Shown here piece by piece: positions 34,374 to 42,657 of a stretch of 64,000 bases of DNA. The stretch comes from JBHBQE01 sp041776485. GTDB lineage: Bacteria > Bacillota > Clostridia > Lachnospirales > Lachnospiraceae. Made by a program: the position numbers and the translations under genes. Position 1 is the first letter of the stretch, and each line of letters begins with the position of its first letter. The notes under the pieces were generated by a model. It searched no databases and was not told where the DNA came from. It worked only from the letters and a program-made list of their open reading frames with translations. The DNA lies in NCBI GenBank assembly GCA_041776485.1, contig JBHBQE010000018.1:1-64000 (forward strand), read 5' to 3'.

Positions 34374-35024
34374 CTATTTTACTCTTTGCTCCAGGATTAA
34401 CAAAACAATATAAGCAATCAGTGAATAGAAAACAGATAATATTGAAACGGCAAGCTTGGATCCCATTGCAGAAAAGTCGCCTAATGATGCCACCATAGAC
34501 ATCAGGACCGCAATGCTTACACTCATTCCAACCGGAATTACAGCCTTTCTCAACAGCCTTATAATTTCAAGCCTACTGTTTTTACCCGAAATAAGAACAA
34601 TTGCAGTACACAGGCAGGTTGGAATCAGCAGGCTCGGAATATCTAAATACCAAGCGAAATTTATTCCCGTAAATATAAATTGCAGCGCAATTCCGGATAA
34701 AAGCAAAACTGTCCCTGCACAAATAGAAGCAATGCTTCTTCTGTTAAGCATATGCTTTTCCTGTAACAGGTTAAGCATATTTTCCTCTGCGTTTTTGGAA
34801 TAATCCTCCTCCTGCAACCTTTCTCCGGATAAAAGTTCATTAATATTTATTTTTAAAATTTTACATAAAGGAATAAACAAACTGACATCTGGCATTCCAT
34901 TCCCGGTTTCCCATTTTGAAACAGCTTTATCACTGATATTTAAGGCCTGTGCCAATTCCTTTTGTGTTAATCCCATCTCTTTCCTAAGGCTTTGAATAAA
35001 AGCTCCGATTTTATAAGCGTTCAT
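34374..35024 (-). CDS. XRE-family transcriptional regulator with C-terminal membrane domain
   Basis: 216 residues. Residues 1-65 are a Cro/CI helix-turn-helix (FIQSLRKEMGLTQKELAQAL, NISDKAVSKWETGNGMPDVS). After a short linker come about four hydrophobic segments (about 100-210), so DNA binding may be tied to the membrane. This arrangement is common in clostridial regulators of transporters and toxins-like loci, mostly uncharacterised. GGAAGG lies 7 bases before ATG 35024. A 50-residue ORF ends 17 bases upstream and is probably co-transcribed. Confidence 0.88.
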   Translation of the reverse strand: MNAYKIGAFIQSLRKEMGLTQKELAQALNISDKAVSKWETGNGMPDVSLFIPLCKILKININELLSGERLQEEDYSKNAEENMLNLLQEKHMLNRRSIASICAGTVLLLSGIALQFIFTGINFAWYLDIPSLLIPTCLCTAIVLISGKNSRLEIIRLLRKAVIPVGMSVSIAVLMSMVASLGDFSAMGSKLAVSILSVFYSLIAYIVLLILEQRVK

Positions 35025-35041
35025 ATATTGCCTTCCGCTAA

Positions 35042-35194
35042 TTAGAAAATTTTTAAATTATTTTTGATATAAAGATATCTTTTATTATTTACTTCTTTTA
35101 TTTCAGGGGTTCCTTCATATGGCAACAATTTAAGACTAGCTTGAAGGTCAGCTCGTTCCTGTGATATTTTTTGAATTTCATAATAAATTGCCAT
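35042..35194 (-). CDS. Small protein (50 residues), possibly a truncated family member
   Basis: ATG 35194 with TGAGG 6-7 bases upstream opens a 50-codon frame to TAA 35044-35042. The peptide starts MAIYYEIQKISQERADLQAS and ends NKRYLYIKNNLKIF. The pattern of an N-terminal helix, then LPYEGTPEIKEVNNKRYLYI, resembles the beginning of small proteins with a LPKGxxxxKxxxGxxYYY segment that continue further, so it may be a shortened copy. It is placed between a strong terminator and the XRE gene. Confidence 0.5.
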   Translation of the reverse strand: MAIYYEIQKISQERADLQASLKLLPYEGTPEIKEVNNKRYLYIKNNLKIF

Positions 35195-35205
35195 AATTTA
35201 CCTCA

Positions 35206-35259
35206 AAAAAAGATTTAGGGGATATTTTATATTAAATGCTACCAAAATATTCCCTAAAT
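35206..35259 (-). terminator. Strong terminator of the metH-metF-glycosyltransferase-GNAT operon
   Basis: On minus ATTTAGGGAATATTTT (35259-35244) pairs with AAAATATCCCCTAAAT (35228-35213), 16 base pairs with one G-U, loop 15, followed by CTTTTTTT. It is about 30 bases after the GNAT gene and just before the ribosome binding site of the 50-residue ORF, so it could also act as an attenuator for that gene. Confidence 0.85.
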
Positions 35260-35287
35260 TTCAATTATCCACTTAATAAAAAATAAT

Positions 35288-35779
35288 CTATTTTTCTACA
35301 TAGAATAACAAAACTCTCTCTTCCTCCAATTCTATTTCCCTCGAATCAAGTCTATTTGTCATCTTGCACCAGAATCTTGCTCCTCTCTCGTTATCCGGTA
35401 AATATTTTAACTGCCATGTTCCTGCACGATTCTCTATTAGTTTACAAAACGCTTCTTTGGCAACTCCTGTTCCACGAAATTTAGGAAATACCGAAAATTC
35501 AGCTATTGCATAATCAATCAATTCCTCGGTAAATGCATGCTTATTTACCATAATAAAACCAGCCAATTCTTCATCGGCAATTATAAGCTTGGCAAATCTG
35601 TCACTTACACCCTCTTTAAAATAAGCCTCATAATTTTGATAACCGTAATCTCCGTCCATTCCAATGGAATCTGGATAAAATTCAGTCATCTCAAAAATAT
35701 ATTTCTGCAAAAGCTTCCAAAGCAGTTCCTTGTCCTTCATCTCTACTGGCACAAGTTTAACTTCATACTTTTTATTCAT
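35288..35779 (-). CDS. GNAT-family N-acetyltransferase
   Basis: 163 residues from ATG 35779 (AAGGAG 7 bases upstream); ATG 35785 would be only one base from that site. GNAT enzymes transfer an acetyl group from acetyl-CoA to an amine. The core is visible: ELAGFIMVNKH (strand 4), IAEFSVFPKFRGTGVAKEAF with a R/G-x-x-G-x-A loop for CoA (about 95-115), and a C-terminal FWCKMTNRLDSREIELEEER. Substrate unknown. The gene starts inside the end of the glycosyltransferase gene (8-base overlap), which suggests a shared job such as modification of a nucleotide-sugar or glycan. Confidence 0.85.
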   Translation of the reverse strand: MNKKYEVKLVPVEMKDKELLWKLLQKYIFEMTEFYPDSIGMDGDYGYQNYEAYFKEGVSDRFAKLIIADEELAGFIMVNKHAFTEELIDYAIAEFSVFPKFRGTGVAKEAFCKLIENRAGTWQLKYLPDNERGARFWCKMTNRLDSREIELEEERVLLFYVEK

Positions 35780-37313
35780 ATCCATACTCCTTATTTATTA
35801 TATTATCATTTAATCTTTTGAATTCCTCTGCCCTAATTTCCCAGGTATCGACAGCACCCGCCTTTTTATAGGCGAACTCTGCCATTTGTCTAAGCTTGGA
35901 TTTGTCCTGTAAAGCTTCCTTTATCCTTTGCGGCAATACCTCTATATTTTCCAGATCAAACAGTATGATATCCTCTCCATCCCTATAGGTTTCCTGCAAA
36001 TATCTGGTCTTATCGCTTATTACCAGGCTATGATTAAGCATGCTGTTTGCCACTCTCTCAGTTCTGCCATCCTTATGCCAGCTCATAATGTTCAGTGATG
36101 CATAGGACTTGGCATATAAATCTATACTCTCCCGGGGGCTTACCTCGGGGTTAATAATAAGGTTGGAAAAGTCCTTAAAAATATCAGTATTCCAGCTTCC
36201 CCCAAAGACATTTAACTCAATACCGGCTCTTAAAATCTCCAATATAATTCTTTCCCTGAAATATGACATAACATAAAAATATGTTTCCTTTAAGTCAAAA
36301 AACACCTCAAGTTCTGCATTTTCACCAAGTACATCCCTTAATGCCTCCTCATAGGTTTTATTGGGATATGTCATCATATGGGAAATCAATGCAGTTGCGC
36401 TATTGCCGTATTTGCTGTCAAGCTTTGCTATCACATTATCCCATGTATTGCAGGATTTATATGAACCAAGAAAAATCAAATCATACTTCTTCTCATAATC
36501 TTTATTTAATTTTTCCCCTCCGGGAGGAAGTAAATAAACTGACTTTTTAAAATATTTCTTTGTAAATTCCAGATAATTTCTGTCATGAGTCAAAATATGA
36601 TATTTTCTTGGAGCGTTTTTTATATGATTGTACATACATGCCACATGGTCAAATACCATGTTGTACTTTGGTCCTAATATGGTATCATGCATATTGCTTG
36701 TATCATTATATTTAATAGAAAATAAATAGGATTGTATCCCCAGGATTGCCTTATACCTGGTTTTGCATACTCTGGGCAGAGATGTCGGTGACACGGTATT
36801 TACATCAATTATTTCTACCGTTTCCCCTAATCCCCTTAGATACTCTGCCATTAAATCAGAAAAATAATTTAAAATCCCATAGCAAATTTCCTCGGATTTG
36901 TAAATTAGTATAGGAGATGAATTAATATATTCAAGGATTTCCTTTGTATACAATGCCTTATAATTATCATATTTTTCCTTGATAAACAAATAATCCTTTG
37001 ACTCTTTCCCTATAATATTCTCACAATGCTCCAAAGAAAGCTCATAGGAATCCAAGGCAAAGGGAATATTATTATCAGAATAATAATCTCCCCTCATCAT
37101 CCACAGCTCATAATTAGTTCTGTTATAGTCCAATCCTCTTTCCACAACAGAAATATAATTGTCCATATCCTCAAAGCCTGCATTAACAGTCGCAAGGAAA
37201 ATTGCCGCGGTATCATTAAATCCGTTTTCCGTTATTTCCTGAGCAAGGGCTGCGGCAGCCTTATCCAGCTCATTATTTTCTAATAATTCAGCTATTTCAC
37301 TTATTCTATCCAT
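35772..37313 (-). CDS. Glycosyltransferase (CgeB-like, GT family 1 type C-terminus) with N-terminal helical repeats
   Basis: 513 residues. The first ~110 residues are TPR-like helical repeats (ELLENNELDKAAAALAQEI, YISVVERGLDYNRTNYELWM, ALDSYELSLEHCENI). From about 190 on is a GT-B type enzyme: YDLIFLGSYKSCNTWD (about 275), a linker, and ILRAGIELNVFGGSWNTDIF, VSPRESIDLYAKSYASLNIM, TERVANSMLNHSLVISDKT, the sugar-nucleotide binding part of CgeB/Glyco_trans_1_2 proteins. Such proteins occur beside flagellar or surface-glycan genes in clostridia, which fits the motility genes nearby, but target and sugar are unknown. It overlaps metF by 8 bases. Confidence 0.82.
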   Translation of the reverse strand: MDRISEIAELLENNELDKAAAALAQEITENGFNDTAAIFLATVNAGFEDMDNYISVVERGLDYNRTNYELWMMRGDYYSDNNIPFALDSYELSLEHCENIIGKESKDYLFIKEKYDNYKALYTKEILEYINSSPILIYKSEEICYGILNYFSDLMAEYLRGLGETVEIIDVNTVSPTSLPRVCKTRYKAILGIQSYLFSIKYNDTSNMHDTILGPKYNMVFDHVACMYNHIKNAPRKYHILTHDRNYLEFTKKYFKKSVYLLPPGGEKLNKDYEKKYDLIFLGSYKSCNTWDNVIAKLDSKYGNSATALISHMMTYPNKTYEEALRDVLGENAELEVFFDLKETYFYVMSYFRERIILEILRAGIELNVFGGSWNTDIFKDFSNLIINPEVSPRESIDLYAKSYASLNIMSWHKDGRTERVANSMLNHSLVISDKTRYLQETYRDGEDIILFDLENIEVLPQRIKEALQDKSKLRQMAEFAYKKAGAVDTWEIRAEEFKRLNDNIINKEYGYE

Positions 37314-38193
37314 TTACGGGATTCCCCAAAATATTTGCAAGATTGTTCATAATTCCCTTTGCAACCTCCGGCTTATTCATAGAATATATGTGAACATTAC
37401 AAATATCATTTGCAAATAAATCTATAATCTGGTCTGTGGCATAGGCAATACCTGCATCACTCATAGCGGCAGGGTTAGTACCAAATTTATCCACCAGGGA
37501 CTTGAATCTATAAGGTACATGGGACGCAGAGAGAGAAATTGCCTGCTTTAACTGATTTCCATTGGTGATGGGCATAATCCCCGGAATTACCGGAACATTA
37601 ATGCCTGCCTCCCTTATTTTATACAAAAAATTAAAAAATAAATTATTATCAAATACCATTTGGGTGGTGAGAAAATCCACCCCCGCTTCCACCTTTTCCT
37701 TTAGATAAAAAATATCCTCTCTTTGACTTTTGCTTTCCGGATGTACTTCAGGATAGCAGGCGGCGCCAACGCATAAATCAGGCTCTGTTTCCTTAAGCTG
37801 TCTGATAAGTTCTACAGCATGACAATAATCCCATTTAAGCTCACTATTATCCATGCCGTTAGGTATATCTCCACGAAGCGCTAAAACATTTTCTATTCCG
37901 GCTTCTCTTATTTCCCTGATCTTTTGTGTAACCATTTTTCTGCTTGAAGAAACACAGGTAAGGTGGGTAAGCAGAGGAACCTTATTCTTTTCCATAAGGT
38001 TTTTTGCAATCTCTATGGTAAAATCACTGGTTCCGCCACCTGCACCATAGGTTACGCTCATAAAAGAGGGCTTTAGCTTTCCGATTTCCTCAGTGGCATA
38101 TTTTACACTTTCCATGGAAGTAATGGTTTTAGGAGGAAAGACCTCAATAGACAGAGAAAATTTCTTTTGATTTAATATATCAATTATTTTCAT
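37306..38193 (-). CDS. metF: 5,10-methylenetetrahydrofolate reductase
   Basis: 295 residues. It reduces methylene-THF to methyl-THF, the methyl donor of MetH, at a flavin. The TIM barrel is clear: LSIEVFPPKT (about 14), MSVTYGAGGGTSDFTIEIA (about 49), LTHLTCVSSSRK, VLALRGDIPNG and GVDFLTTQMVFDNNLFFNFL. ATG 38193 has GGAGG 9 bases upstream; ATG 38214 would lack one. It overlaps the end of metH by 14 bases, so the two are translationally coupled, matching the pathway order. Confidence 0.95.
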   Translation of the reverse strand: MKIIDILNQKKFSLSIEVFPPKTITSMESVKYATEEIGKLKPSFMSVTYGAGGGTSDFTIEIAKNLMEKNKVPLLTHLTCVSSSRKMVTQKIREIREAGIENVLALRGDIPNGMDNSELKWDYCHAVELIRQLKETEPDLCVGAACYPEVHPESKSQREDIFYLKEKVEAGVDFLTTQMVFDNNLFFNFLYKIREAGINVPVIPGIMPITNGNQLKQAISLSASHVPYRFKSLVDKFGTNPAAMSDAGIAYATDQIIDLFANDICNVHIYSMNKPEVAKGIMNNLANILGNPVNG

Positions 38194-40591
38194 TATTTGA
38201 AACCTCCATTGCAAATCTTACTGTAGACATTGCGTCCTTACCGTAATGGTCTGCTCCTATGGCATAAGCATAATCAGAGGTAAGCACCGCACCTCCAACA
38301 ACTATTTTTATATCGGGTGCTCTTTTATTCAACAGCTTAATAGTCTGTTCCATAGCAGGCAAGGTGGTGGTCATAAGAGCGCTTAGCCCGACAATAGGAA
38401 CATTTTCCCTTATCGCTGCCTCAACTATAGTTTCCTCCGGAACATCCTTTCCTAAATCTATGATTTCAAAACCGTAATTTTCCATTATCAGCTTAACAAT
38501 ATTTTTTCCGATATCATGGATATCCCCACGAACTGTAGCCAGAATGCATTTACCCTTGGATACATTTTTACCCGGACGGCTTTTCATATCCTCCTTTATA
38601 ACCGAAAATGCACTCTGAGATGCCTCCGCACTCATCAGTAGCTGAGGTAAAAACATAGAGCCGTTTTGGAACCCAATACCCACTATATCAAGAGCAGGGA
38701 TAACATACTGCTCTACAATTGAAAGGGACTCTACACCGTTTTTAAGCAGCTCCCTTGTATATTCCAAAGACTCTTTCCTAAGCCCGCGAACTATTGCCCT
38801 TTTTAGCCCCTCAATTTTTAGTTCATTAGAATTTTGATTCACAGGCTCCAAAGAAGCCGTCTGATTCAAGCTAAAAATCTTTTCCACATATTCCTTGCAG
38901 CTTTCATCTAGTCCTAAAAGTGCTCTGTAGGAATAATACATCCTCATTATTTCATCAGATTTGGGATTCATAATTGCGGCAGATAGCCCCTTGGACAATG
39001 CCAACATATAAAATCCGGCAGTAATGGACTCTCTTGCAGGAAGTCCAAAGGAAATATTTGATACCCCCAGTAAGGTATGACAGCCCAGCTCATGCCTGAT
39101 ACTATAAACCGCTTCAAGGGTGGCGGCAGCGGCATTTGAGTCGGCACTTACTGCCATTGCCAAAGAATCAAATATCAAATCCTTTTTTGATATTCCATAG
39201 GAGCTTGCAGTATCTACAATCTTTCGCGCTATATCTAATCGCTTTTTGGCAGAATCAGGAATTCCATCATCATCTAAGGTTAGACAGACTATAAGCCCGC
39301 CATATTTTTTTGCCAGAGGGAATATTTCCTCCATAACCTTTTTTTTGCCGCTTACGGAGTTTATCATTGGTTTTCCATTATAAACCCTAAGGGCGCCCTC
39401 CATTGCAATGGGATCCCCGGTATCTATCTGCAGCGGTAAATCTGATACCTCCTGTACCCCAAGGCAAACCTCTTTAAGCATTTTAGCTTCATCTATCTCC
39501 GGCATGCCGGTATTTATGTCGAGAATATGCGCTCCCCTGTCAGCCTGTTCTAATGCTTCATTAAGCACATAGTCCATATCCCCGGCTTTTAATGCTTCTT
39601 TCAGCTTCTTTTTCCCTGTTGGATTAATTCTTTCTCCAATAAGTATTGGCGCCTTATCAAACACCACACCATGGGTATAGGAACTGACCATTGTTATATT
39701 TTTATCCTGTACAGGCACCGGTACAATATTCTTTGTCTTATCCCTCAATGCAGATATATAGGTGGGATCCGTTCCGCAGCAGCCGCCAATTAGCCTTACC
39801 CCGTTTTTAACATGGGACATCACCTCATCAGAAAAATCATCAGCGTCTACATCAAATACCGTCTCACCATTAACTACTCTGGGAAGTCCTGCGTTGGGCT
39901 TTAGGATAACCGGCACAGAAGCATATTTCAGATAATCCTTAACAGTATCTGAAAGCTGCCTGGGTCCTAATGAACAATTAACACCTATTGCCTCTGCTCC
40001 CATCCCCTCAAGCATAGCTACCATTGCTTCAGGCTTTGCTCCGGTCATAAGTTTCCCGTCCTCACCGTAAGCATTAGTTACAAATACAGGAAGATCAGAG
40101 TTTTCCTTTGCAGCAAGAAGTGCCGCCTTGGTGTCATAGGAATCGTTCATTGTTTCAATATAGATTAAGTCCACCTCAAGCTTTGCAGCAATTTCTATGC
40201 TTTCTCCATACAATGCAACTGCTTCCTCAAAGCCCAAACTTCCATAGGGTTTAAGAAGCTTTCCTACAGTGCTTAAATCAAAGGCTACAAACTTTTCCTG
40301 CTTCCCTAGACTTTTGTATCTGGCAGTATTTGCATTATCCACTGCATGGATAATTATTGAATTTAATTCTTCTTTTGAAAATTTTAGAGAATTTGCGCCA
40401 AAGGTATTTGTGCAAACAATGTTGGATCCAACATCAAAATATCTTTTATGAATGTCCACCACAGTTTCCGGGTGGGAAATATTCCATCTTTCAGGGTGCT
40501 CTCCGGGGGACAGACCCTCATTTTGCAGAAGCGTCCCCATGGCACCGTCTAATATTACTATATTTTCCTTTAAAAATTGTCTGATATTCAT
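38180..40591 (-). CDS. metH: Cobalamin-dependent methionine synthase without reactivation domain
   Basis: About 803 residues. It moves a methyl group from methyl-THF through cobalamin to homocysteine. Domains in order: homocysteine/S-methyl-transferase barrel (ILDGAMGTLLQNEGL; zinc cysteines in GVNCSLGPRQL and GGCCGTDPTYI), pterin-binding barrel (ILIGERINPTGKKKLKEAL, about 330), B12-binding cap (about 600-690) and B12-binding domain with the DxHxxG motif (RGDIHDIGKNIVKLIM). The protein stops after the B12 domain, so the SAM-dependent reactivation domain is missing and must be elsewhere if needed. ATG 40591 gives the usual MNIRQFL start; no ribosome binding site is visible and a TATAAT lies 6 bases upstream. 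Confidence 0.95.
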   Translation of the reverse strand: MNIRQFLKENIVILDGAMGTLLQNEGLSPGEHPERWNISHPETVVDIHKRYFDVGSNIVCTNTFGANSLKFSKEELNSIIIHAVDNANTARYKSLGKQEKFVAFDLSTVGKLLKPYGSLGFEEAVALYGESIEIAAKLEVDLIYIETMNDSYDTKAALLAAKENSDLPVFVTNAYGEDGKLMTGAKPEAMVAMLEGMGAEAIGVNCSLGPRQLSDTVKDYLKYASVPVILKPNAGLPRVVNGETVFDVDADDFSDEVMSHVKNGVRLIGGCCGTDPTYISALRDKTKNIVPVPVQDKNITMVSSYTHGVVFDKAPILIGERINPTGKKKLKEALKAGDMDYVLNEALEQADRGAHILDINTGMPEIDEAKMLKEVCLGVQEVSDLPLQIDTGDPIAMEGALRVYNGKPMINSVSGKKKVMEEIFPLAKKYGGLIVCLTLDDDGIPDSAKKRLDIARKIVDTASSYGISKKDLIFDSLAMAVSADSNAAAATLEAVYSIRHELGCHTLLGVSNISFGLPARESITAGFYMLALSKGLSAAIMNPKSDEIMRMYYSYRALLGLDESCKEYVEKIFSLNQTASLEPVNQNSNELKIEGLKRAIVRGLRKESLEYTRELLKNGVESLSIVEQYVIPALDIVGIGFQNGSMFLPQLLMSAEASQSAFSVIKEDMKSRPGKNVSKGKCILATVRGDIHDIGKNIVKLIMENYGFEIIDLGKDVPEETIVEAAIRENVPIVGLSALMTTTLPAMEQTIKLLNKRAPDIKIVVGGAVLTSDYAYAIGADHYGKDAMSTVRFAMEVSNNENN

Positions 40592-40597
40592 TGTGCC

Positions 40598-40606
40598 ATT
40601 ATAGCA
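40598..40606 (-). promoter_or_regulatory. Extended -10 promoter directly before metH
   Basis: TGCTATAAT on minus (40606-40598) is an extended -10 with no good -35. Transcription would begin within a base or two of ATG 40591, so the mRNA could be leaderless. It lies in the 42-base gap after the ABC permease gene. Confidence 0.45.
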
Positions 40607-40633
40607 CAACTGTACTGTTTTCCTATAAAAATA

Positions 40634-41962
40634 TTATTCATATCTCAAGGCGTCAATAGGATTAAGCTTAGCAGCCCTTTTTGCGGGATAGGATCCGAAT
40701 ATCACACCCACCAGCATAGAAAACAGTGCTGATACAAATATTGCCACTATTGACGGTCTAAAGGCTACAGTAAGCACTCCGTTTAATTCCGGCTGGGTAC
40801 TTTGCAGTATCTGCCCACCGATTATTGTGAATATATAGCCCAGAATTAATCCTATGATAATCCCCAGAATCCCCCCTATTATACATATTACCACGGACTC
40901 CATTAAAAACTGCCTGCGTATAACCCTCGGTCTGGCACCTAATGCCTTTCTGATACCAATTTCTCTGGTTCGCTCCACAACACTAACCAGCATGATATTC
41001 ATAACTCCGATTCCACCTACAATAAGGGATATTGCCGCAATTATTGATATAACCAAGGATATAACCGATATTATCTGATTAATCTGTCCCAATTGTTCTA
41101 TTGCATTGAAAGTTCCAATATGAAAATTCTCGTTTCCTTTGTACTTTCCCTCGTCAAAATATGTCTTTAAATCTTCGGAAAACTTTTTAGAGTCTATACC
41201 TGACTTCGTTATAATCTCAAAATTTGTAATATTTACCTTTGTGCCCGCATCACCAATTGTCATGGGGGTATATATTGCTGTAGCTATATCCTTTTCCGGT
41301 ATTGAAGATGCACTCCCGCCCACCATTCCAAATTTGATTTTATCATATCTGTATATGCCAACTACATAAAACCTATACACACTGTTATCATCCAGCTGCA
41401 CCTCTATTCTTTGACCTATGGGGGATTTTCCGCCACAATAGTATTTTACAAAAAGGTCAGATACAACACCTACCGCCCTTTCTTCGATATTATCCCTTAA
41501 ATTAATATCTCTTCCGGCTATCTTTGTAAGGTTTAATGATTCTATATTACCGCCTGTAGTAAAACTCAAGCTTACCTTGGCGTCGTGTACTCCACCTGTA
41601 GCTTTGCCCTGAATTGAGCCACCGTCTGAAACTACATTTTTTATTATATCCGGAAATGCAGCTTTAAGATCAGATATATCTTCCAGCTTTAACATATCTT
41701 CATCTGTCATATCCGGCATAACCCAGGTATCCCATTCCGCATCTGTTTCCGGATAGTATGGCTCCACATTGCAGTAAATACTGTTTATAGATCCAAACTT
41801 ACTAAGAGATGCTGAAATTGTGGATTTCAGAGAGGTTCCAATTGTGGTTATGGTAATAACTGAGGAAATTCCTATGATTATTCCCAGCATGGTAAGAATG
41901 GAACGCATTTTATTAACCCTTACATTATCCAGTGCGAGTCTTACGCTTTCTAAAAATCCCAT
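40634..41962 (-). CDS. MacB-type ABC transporter permease
   Basis: 442 residues: an N-terminal membrane helix (SILTMLGIIIGISSVITI), a large extracellular MacB_PCD domain (about 45-290), and an FtsX domain with three helices (VISLVISIIAAISLIVGGIG, VVERTREIGIRKALGARPR, then IIGLILGYIF and MLVGVIFGSYPAKRAAKL). Such systems export peptides, drugs or lipids, or act as mechanotransmitters. It directly follows its ATPase gene, sharing the boundary base. Confidence 0.9.
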   Translation of the reverse strand: MGFLESVRLALDNVRVNKMRSILTMLGIIIGISSVITITTIGTSLKSTISASLSKFGSINSIYCNVEPYYPETDAEWDTWVMPDMTDEDMLKLEDISDLKAAFPDIIKNVVSDGGSIQGKATGGVHDAKVSLSFTTGGNIESLNLTKIAGRDINLRDNIEERAVGVVSDLFVKYYCGGKSPIGQRIEVQLDDNSVYRFYVVGIYRYDKIKFGMVGGSASSIPEKDIATAIYTPMTIGDAGTKVNITNFEIITKSGIDSKKFSEDLKTYFDEGKYKGNENFHIGTFNAIEQLGQINQIISVISLVISIIAAISLIVGGIGVMNIMLVSVVERTREIGIRKALGARPRVIRRQFLMESVVICIIGGILGIIIGLILGYIFTIIGGQILQSTQPELNGVLTVAFRPSIVAIFVSALFSMLVGVIFGSYPAKRAAKLNPIDALRYE

Positions 41963-42657
41963 TACTTGCCTCCGTTATCCGATATAATATTGCCGTCGGC
42001 AATAGTTATTATTCTGTCTGTTTCTGCCGCCAATTCCTTAGAGTGGGTAATCAGCACTATGGTTTTCTTTTGCTCTGTATGCAGCTTATGGAAAATATCC
42101 ATTATTAGATGGCCGGTCTTAGAGTCAAGCGCACCTGTCGGTTCATCTGCCAAAATCAATGCCGGTTCATTTGCCATTGCCCTTGCTATTGCCACACGCT
42201 GCATTTGTCCGCCTGAAAGTTCATTAGGTTTATGTCCTGCTCGCTGATCCATATCTACAATAGACAAAAGTTCCATGGCTCTTTTTTTTCTTTCAGCCGC
42301 AGGAACACCCGCATACATCATCGGCACTTCCACATTTTTCATCGCTGAGGTTCTTGCAATAAGACAAAAATTCTGGAACACAAAGCCAATGCGCTTATTC
42401 CTAATCAGACTAAGTTCATCGTCTTTTTTTTGCATAACATCGTCACCATCCAGAAAATAATCCCCCTCTGTAGGCTTATCAAGCGCACCAATAATATTCA
42501 TAAGCGTACTTTTGCCTGAACCTGACTCTCCTACTATAGATACAAACTCTCCGTCTTTTATACTCAAATCTATTCCATGAAGGATTTCCAACTCATTAGG
42601 CTGTCCTACATAATATTTTTTCACAATACCCTTCATGGATATTATTTCTTTAGCCAT
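41962..42657 (-). CDS. MacB/LolD-type ABC transporter ATP-binding protein
   Basis: 231 residues with all ABC motifs: Walker A VGESGSGKSTLMNIIG (about 41), Q-loop VFQNFCLI, signature LSGGQMQRVAIARAM, Walker B LILADEPTGALD and the H-loop ITHSKEL. The EPTGALD form marks the LolD/MacB subgroup, which pairs with FtsX-type permeases. It overlaps the adaptor gene by 8 bases. Confidence 0.94.
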   Translation of the reverse strand: MAKEIISMKGIVKKYYVGQPNELEILHGIDLSIKDGEFVSIVGESGSGKSTLMNIIGALDKPTEGDYFLDGDDVMQKKDDELSLIRNKRIGFVFQNFCLIARTSAMKNVEVPMMYAGVPAAERKKRAMELLSIVDMDQRAGHKPNELSGGQMQRVAIARAMANEPALILADEPTGALDSKTGHLIMDIFHKLHTEQKKTIVLITHSKELAAETDRIITIADGNIISDNGGK

